This document shows positions 59,836 through 64,000 of a stretch of 64,000 nucleotides of DNA, one piece after another (positions within the stretch are counted from its first letter, which is position 1; each line of letters opens with the position of its first letter). The DNA is from Primulina eburnea (taxonomy: Eukaryota; Streptophyta; Magnoliopsida; Lamiales; Gesneriaceae). The notes under the pieces were generated by a model. That model saw nothing but the letters and a program-made list of their open reading frames with translations, made no database searches and was not told where the DNA came from. A program made the translations under genes and the position numbers. The stretch is taken from positions 39,564,051 through 39,628,050 of the forward strand of contig NC_133108.1 in NCBI RefSeq assembly GCF_022965805.1, in the 5' to 3' direction.

Positions 59836-60564
59836 ATGTCTGGACAGAGCCAGCGCTTGAATGTTGTTCCAACTGTTACAATGCTTGGAGCAATGAAAGC
59901 TCGACTTATTGGGGCTACAAGAGGCCACGCGTTGCTCAAGAAGAAGAGTGATGCTTTGACTGTGCAATTTCGTCAAATTCTCAAGAAGATCGTCTCAACG
60001 AAAGAGTCAATGGGAGATATCATGAAAAGTTCTTCCTTTGCCCTCACGGAAGCTAAATACGTAGCTGGCGAGAATATCAAGCACATTGTTCGTGAAAATG
60101 TGCAAAGTGCATCACTCAAGGTGTGATCGCGTCAGGAAAATATTGCTGGAGTAAAACTTCCTAAATTCGAACACTACGTTGATGGAGAGACTAAAAATGC
60201 CTTGACTGGATTGGCAAGAGGAGGCCAACAAGTTCAAGCTTGTCGCGCAGCATATCTAAAATCTATCGAGCTTCTTGTTGAGCTTGCCACTCTTCAAACT
60301 TCATTCTTGACCCTTGATGAGGCGATCAAGACCACAAATCGCAGAGTCAATGCCCTGGAGAATGCTGTAAAGCCACGACTAGAGAATACAATAAGTTACA
60401 TCAAGGGAGAGTTAGATGAATTGGAAAGGGAGGATTTCTTTAGACTGAAAAAGATACAAGGTTACAAGAGGAGAGAGCTTGAGAGACAGCGTGAAGCTGC
60501 CAAGGCATATGCAGATGAGAAGGTTGCGGTGGAAATCTCTTTGAAGAAGTTCATAAATATATAA
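59836..60564 (+). pseudogene. VHA-D: V-type ATPase subunit D, interrupted by an in-frame stop
   Basis: The frame from ATG 59836 reads as VHA-D (RLNVVPTVTMLGAMKARLIG to ASLKV), meets TGA at codon 97 (60124-60126), and continues in the same frame as SRQENIAGVKLPKFEHYVDG through GQQVQACRAAYLKS and ELDELEREDFFRLKKIQGYK to a TAA at 60562. The stop stands where the family has Arg; TGATCG from CGATCG is a single C-to-T change at a CpG. The frame is 242 codons against about 261 in Arabidopsis (from memory), and the last residues (VEISLKKFINI) do not match the usual tail, so the 3' end is also lost or changed. Subunit D is part of the central rotor of the vacuolar proton pump. Leader exons with good splice sites (58591-58675, 59514-59557, 59819 onward) are present, so this is not a processed retrocopy. 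The product as read would be a 96-residue fragment. Confidence 0.88.
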
Positions 60565-61977
60565 TAATATGTCTTTTTACCACTATAATATTAAAAAATT
60601 GAAAAAAGTAACTTTGACTAGCATTAAGCATAAAACATCAAAAAAATATAAGTTAATTGCAGTAAACGAGTTGCAGAGAATCGTATCAATATGTTGGTAA
60701 AAACACTTTTTAGTTAGCAAAAACACACATAAAAATTTAACGCAACTGAAATCCAAAATCTATTTAAAACGTAACTCTGCCATGGATATTAATTGGCCAC
60801 ATGTTGCCAATATCCTCACTGAATGCTAACATCTAACACCGTTTCACCAGTATTTTTTTGTCTTAAATAATTGAAGGTTAATTTTTCAATGATTTTCAGA
60901 AAATTCATTCTTCTATATATTTTAAGAGACAAGGTGAGCACCCAGACTCAATCAAAATAAAGCCCAGTCGGATTCATTGGTATACAACTCTTTCAACATC
61001 ATCTACACTTTATTTATAAACAAAAAAAAATCAAGACTTTGAAGAACCATACTTCTCATATGCATTAGTCATAACTAGTCAGATGTACTTAGACAACATG
61101 GATATCCACGAATTATGTTAAAGTGTGGTGAACATGTTATTTATTCATGCATTTACAAACAATTAATCTTAGAATTATAGAGATAACAACTAAAATCCTT
61201 GCGTTTCATAATTTAATTGAACAAATCCAGCATCCTTTCAAAACTTATCGATAATCAACTGGGCACGACAGCGTTCCATATTAATTAAAAATATAATTTT
61301 CGTTTTGTGATGGCAATTAATTTTAAAATCTAACAATCGAGATATCTGCAATTGATAGATTTAGTTTCGTCAATTTATTTATATCAAGTATGCTATGATA
61401 ACACAATATACCTAATCTAACGCTACTCATGTTCCATTCGTTCATGGCAATTATGTATAACTGAATTCATGGATAGCAGTAGAAAATTATATATAAAATT
61501 AAATTGTCAGATTAATCAACATACCACTTTTATAAAAATTAATAATAAATCAGCAAATAATTGAACAAAACAAGAATAATAAATTAAAGTGTAAAAAAGC
61601 CCCACATTGATAAAATTGAAATAATATAAATATCTCTTGAATAAAAAAAAAAACTTAGCCTAGACTTTTTGTCATGATAAATATATTTTAATTCATTATA
61701 TAAAAAATTCGGTCGTGGATATCACAAAGGAAATAAAATTAATTGGACTTTGAAGAGCATTAATCATGAAACTATAGAGGTTAAAGAAGCACTTATATTT
61801 CTTTGATTTGATTTATTTATATTTTAATATTTATTTATGTTTCTATCAGTTTACCGAGTAATTCTGACAAATCTCATGGAGCATTTGTATTTCTTTGAAT
61901 ATACTTGTTGTTTTTCTAATATTTCCATAATTTGTACAGAGTGTTCTTACGACAAGTCTCATGTAGTAAATTAATAT

Positions 61978-62346
61978 CAGGGCCGGTCTCAGACTTTGAA
62001 GGGCCCGGTGCCCAAAAAAAAAAAAACCTTTGTATTTATATAAAACTAATAAAATCAATGATATAAAGATAATTTCATTATTTGATTACATAAACTAATA
62101 TCTATAATAAAAAAAAACATTATATTTCACATTGCTAATAATCAGTATCGTTACTCTATTTTGGTGGTTTTTTTTAAATGTAAAGATCAACATGAAAATT
62201 TGAAGTGTCCGATTGATAAACTCACTACCCATTTCAAAAGCCAAAATATTCAACCCAATATATCTTTAACCCCAATTTAATTAGGCCCTATCCAGTTGGG
62301 GGCCCTGTGCGGTGGCCCCATGTTGACCACCCCAGGGCCGCCTCTG
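61978..62346. mobile_element. Non-autonomous hAT element with perfect 8-bp TSD
   Basis: A 369-bp element starting CAGGGCCGGTCTCAG and ending GGCCGCCTCTG (reverse complement CAGAGGCGGCC), with GGGCCCGGTGCCC and GGGGGCCCTGTGCGG subterminal words. The interior is AT-rich and non-coding. ATTAATAT flanks both sides (61970-61977, 62347-62354), the 8-bp duplication typical of hAT transposition. Confidence 0.93.
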
Positions 62347-62399
62347 ATTAATATAATTAACATCTCTAAAAATGTTTCATTAAACTAACACTATCTTGT

Positions 62400-62429
62400 A
62401 TGTGTGTGTGTGTGTCTATATATATATAT
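62400..62429. repeat. (TG)n(TA)n compound microsatellite
   Basis: Seven TG units, a short CTA break, then about six TA units. Confidence 0.9.
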
Positions 62430-62863
62430 CATTTTGGTTAATTTTTTTTATATTTTATAATGTTATCCTAAAATACATTAGATTATCATGTACCATCCAT
62501 AAAAACTGTGATTTGTATTTAGTTTAGCTCGGAACCCTAAAGATCTCGGTTATGCTCTGATACCACTAATCATTGAAATAATTAAATGACCGAAATTGCA
62601 ATTATACAGCTTTGACAAAATGTTACAATTTTTTAGTTTAAAATGTTCAAATTTGATAGACAAAATGAGCCACAAAAACTAAACCAAAATGAAATCCAAT
62701 TGGATTTTTTGGTATCGGAACTCTTTCTACTTGATCTACTTATACTTCACTTGTAAAATAGTCAAACCTCATTCTGAAGTGAGGATGGATCCTCGGGCAT
62801 GTGCATTACTTACAGCAAATAATCTGTGGACATAGATGATATCCACAAGATTTCTTGGAGGAA

Positions 62864-64000
62864 TCATCCGATCATCCGAAGCAAAATCAACGCTAAAAGC
62901 CCTGTTGATGCAGATACCCACCCAAATACTCTCTCCCCGCCGTTATCCGCGGCGCCAAACGTTTCACCTTCAATGGCTTTTTCCGCCGACAAAATCTCCA
63001 CCGGGAAGTCGCATGTCCCCACGGATGGATTTACTGACACCACCTTCCCCAACCCACCCATGTCGCATTTTTCATCCGACAACTCAGATGCCTGCCCCTT
63101 CGTCTGGAAGTACCTGTTGAACGCGTAAGAAATCTTCTTCTCGTATGGTAAACTGGAGCACGATCCCCCCGGCTCCATACTCGAGCAATCCGAAGCGTTG
63201 CATGCTATAGTCCTCATAGACTCCACTAACCTAGGGTCATCGAGGTTCTCATTGAACACACACCATCGACTCGGCATGCGTATCACTCCTTTAGCGACGC
63301 TGGGATAGACATCTTCTCCCTTTCCAGATACATCGATCTTGTATTTGGGCTCCCCGTTGAATTTATAGACTCCCCAGTGACGCTGGAACCCACCCAATTG
63401 GGGTTCCAACCGGTTTTCATCAGAGAGGCTGTGTAAGAACACGTCGATCTTCTGGTTGGGTCTCATAGGGGTCCCTCTTCCACTGGCGATGTAAGGGAGA
63501 AAGCTTTTGTAAAAACGTTCCGCATTCGTGACGTTGGCTCCTGGGTAACTATCCGTAGGCCAACCGATGGCTCCAATTATGATTTTCACGCCTCCCGCGC
63601 CGGCTTTATCCAAAGCCCAATGCAATGAATCGTACAATAATTCGAATGCATTTCTGTAGGTCGCATTTGTGTCAATTACGGTGTAATTCGATTTGTTGTC
63701 CACATATGCAAATTCAAGATCCAAGCTGTTTTCGTTCACGAATCTAATCGGGAACATGGAAAACATGAAAGGGGCATCGTTGTCTCTAAGGAATCTTACG
63801 TATTCTACCATGTGCTCTTTAATATCTGACCGGAAATCTACTTCCGACGGCTTCGAAGTATTTGTCAGAGTGAGGACATCTACGTAATGTGGGGTTGTTG
63901 CTTTTATATGTGACATGCTATTCATGTTAAGCTGTCTTTGCATATTCTTCAGGACAGGCAGTGCGCTAAAGTACATTATTTCGTTGTATGCTGGAGAAAG
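62864..64000 (-). CDS. GPI-anchored GH17 (beta-1,3-glucanase-like) protein with X8 domain, 5' part missing
   Basis: The last 378 codons of a gene whose start lies beyond the window. The GH17 fold is evident (LSPAYNEIMYFSALPVLKNM; GWPTDSYPGANV; RFYKSFLPYIASGRGTPMRP; GGFQRHWGVYKFNGEPKY), followed by an X8/CBM43 domain from RWCVFN to TCDFPVEI with the expected cysteines. A small-residue/hydrophobic C-terminus (WVSASTGLLALILLRMIG) fits a GPI-attachment signal. The motif that carries the GH17 nucleophile, GExGWPT, reads GAIGWPT here: Glu is replaced by Ala (GCC). The usual NxYPF motif is also changed (SMFPIRF). The acid/base GNEP motif would lie just beyond the window edge. The product probably sits on the outer face of the plasma membrane or wall, and hydrolysis of callose is doubtful. 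Confidence 0.9.
   Translation of the reverse strand, partial: LSPAYNEIMYFSALPVLKNMQRQLNMNSMSHIKATTPHYVDVLTLTNTSKPSEVDFRSDIKEHMVEYVRFLRDNDAPFMFSMFPIRFVNENSLDLEFAYVDNKSNYTVIDTNATYRNAFELLYDSLHWALDKAGAGGVKIIIGAIGWPTDSYPGANVTNAERFYKSFLPYIASGRGTPMRPNQKIDVFLHSLSDENRLEPQLGGFQRHWGVYKFNGEPKYKIDVSGKGEDVYPSVAKGVIRMPSRWCVFNENLDDPRLVESMRTIACNASDCSSMEPGGSCSSLPYEKKISYAFNRYFQTKGQASELSDEKCDMGGLGKVVSVNPSVGTCDFPVEILSAEKAIEGETFGAADNGGERVFGWVSASTGLLALILLRMIG

Larger units (their letters stand above)
60565..62863. other. Spacer between VHA-D and GH17 genes
   Basis: AT-rich with no supported reading frame. It holds the hAT element at 61,978-62,346 and a (TG)n(TA)n microsatellite at 62,400-62,429; I recognise nothing else. 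Confidence 0.5.

Overview
The window is nuclear DNA of a flowering plant. Its genes are split by GT-AG introns, the spacers are AT-rich and full of microsatellites and small transposons, and the recognisable proteins are plant types: a SAC2/3/4-class phosphoinositide phosphatase, an LRR-extensin, a plant RBR ligase and a GPI-anchored GH17/X8 protein. The abundant short element built around GTGAGACGGTCTCAC suggests an asterid, possibly Lamiales. That placement rests on memory of similar elements and is only an inference.

Layout. 1-0.5 kb: decayed plant-mobile-domain-like relic. 3.25-15.13 kb (minus): a complete 16-exon SAC phosphoinositide phosphatase of 840 codons, all splice phases consistent, with an unrelated coding fragment inside intron 3. 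15.2-25.2 kb: a repeat-rich spacer holding a 9-bp-TSD MITE family, a nested Harbinger-like insertion, a tRNA-type SINE, and an inverted MITE dimer that moved as one unit. 25.2-26.7 kb (plus): two-exon RBR E3 ligase. 29.6-30.1 kb (minus): intronless membrane-anchored RING-H2 protein with a TATA box. 37.4-41.8 kb (plus): five-exon PP2C phosphatase. 43.5-45.9 kb (minus): intronless LRR-extensin. 46-57.8 kb: the second large repeat field, with a solo LTR carrying a CpG-rich palindrome array, a complete TRIM retrotransposon, and seven or more copies of the MITE family, one interrupted by a 0.7-kb TIR element. 57.8-60.6 kb (plus): a V-ATPase subunit D gene with one in-frame stop. 62.0-62.35 kb: a non-autonomous hAT element with perfect 8-bp TSD. 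62.86 kb to the end (minus): the 3' part of a GH17/X8 protein lacking the usual catalytic nucleophile.

The genes do not form an operon or a visible pathway cluster; they are ordinary eukaryotic neighbours. Two (LRR-extensin, GH17/X8) act at the cell wall, two are ubiquitin ligases, and the SAC phosphatase and V-ATPase subunit are both vacuole/endomembrane proteins, but nothing in the sequence shows that this proximity matters. I found no obviously new multi-gene system. The strongest observations are the exact nested transposon insertions, the inverted MITE dimer, the GH17 active-site substitution, the nonsense-interrupted VHA-D gene and the unrecognised coding fragment in SAC intron 3. Exon boundaries were read by eye from splice sites, phase and family similarity.
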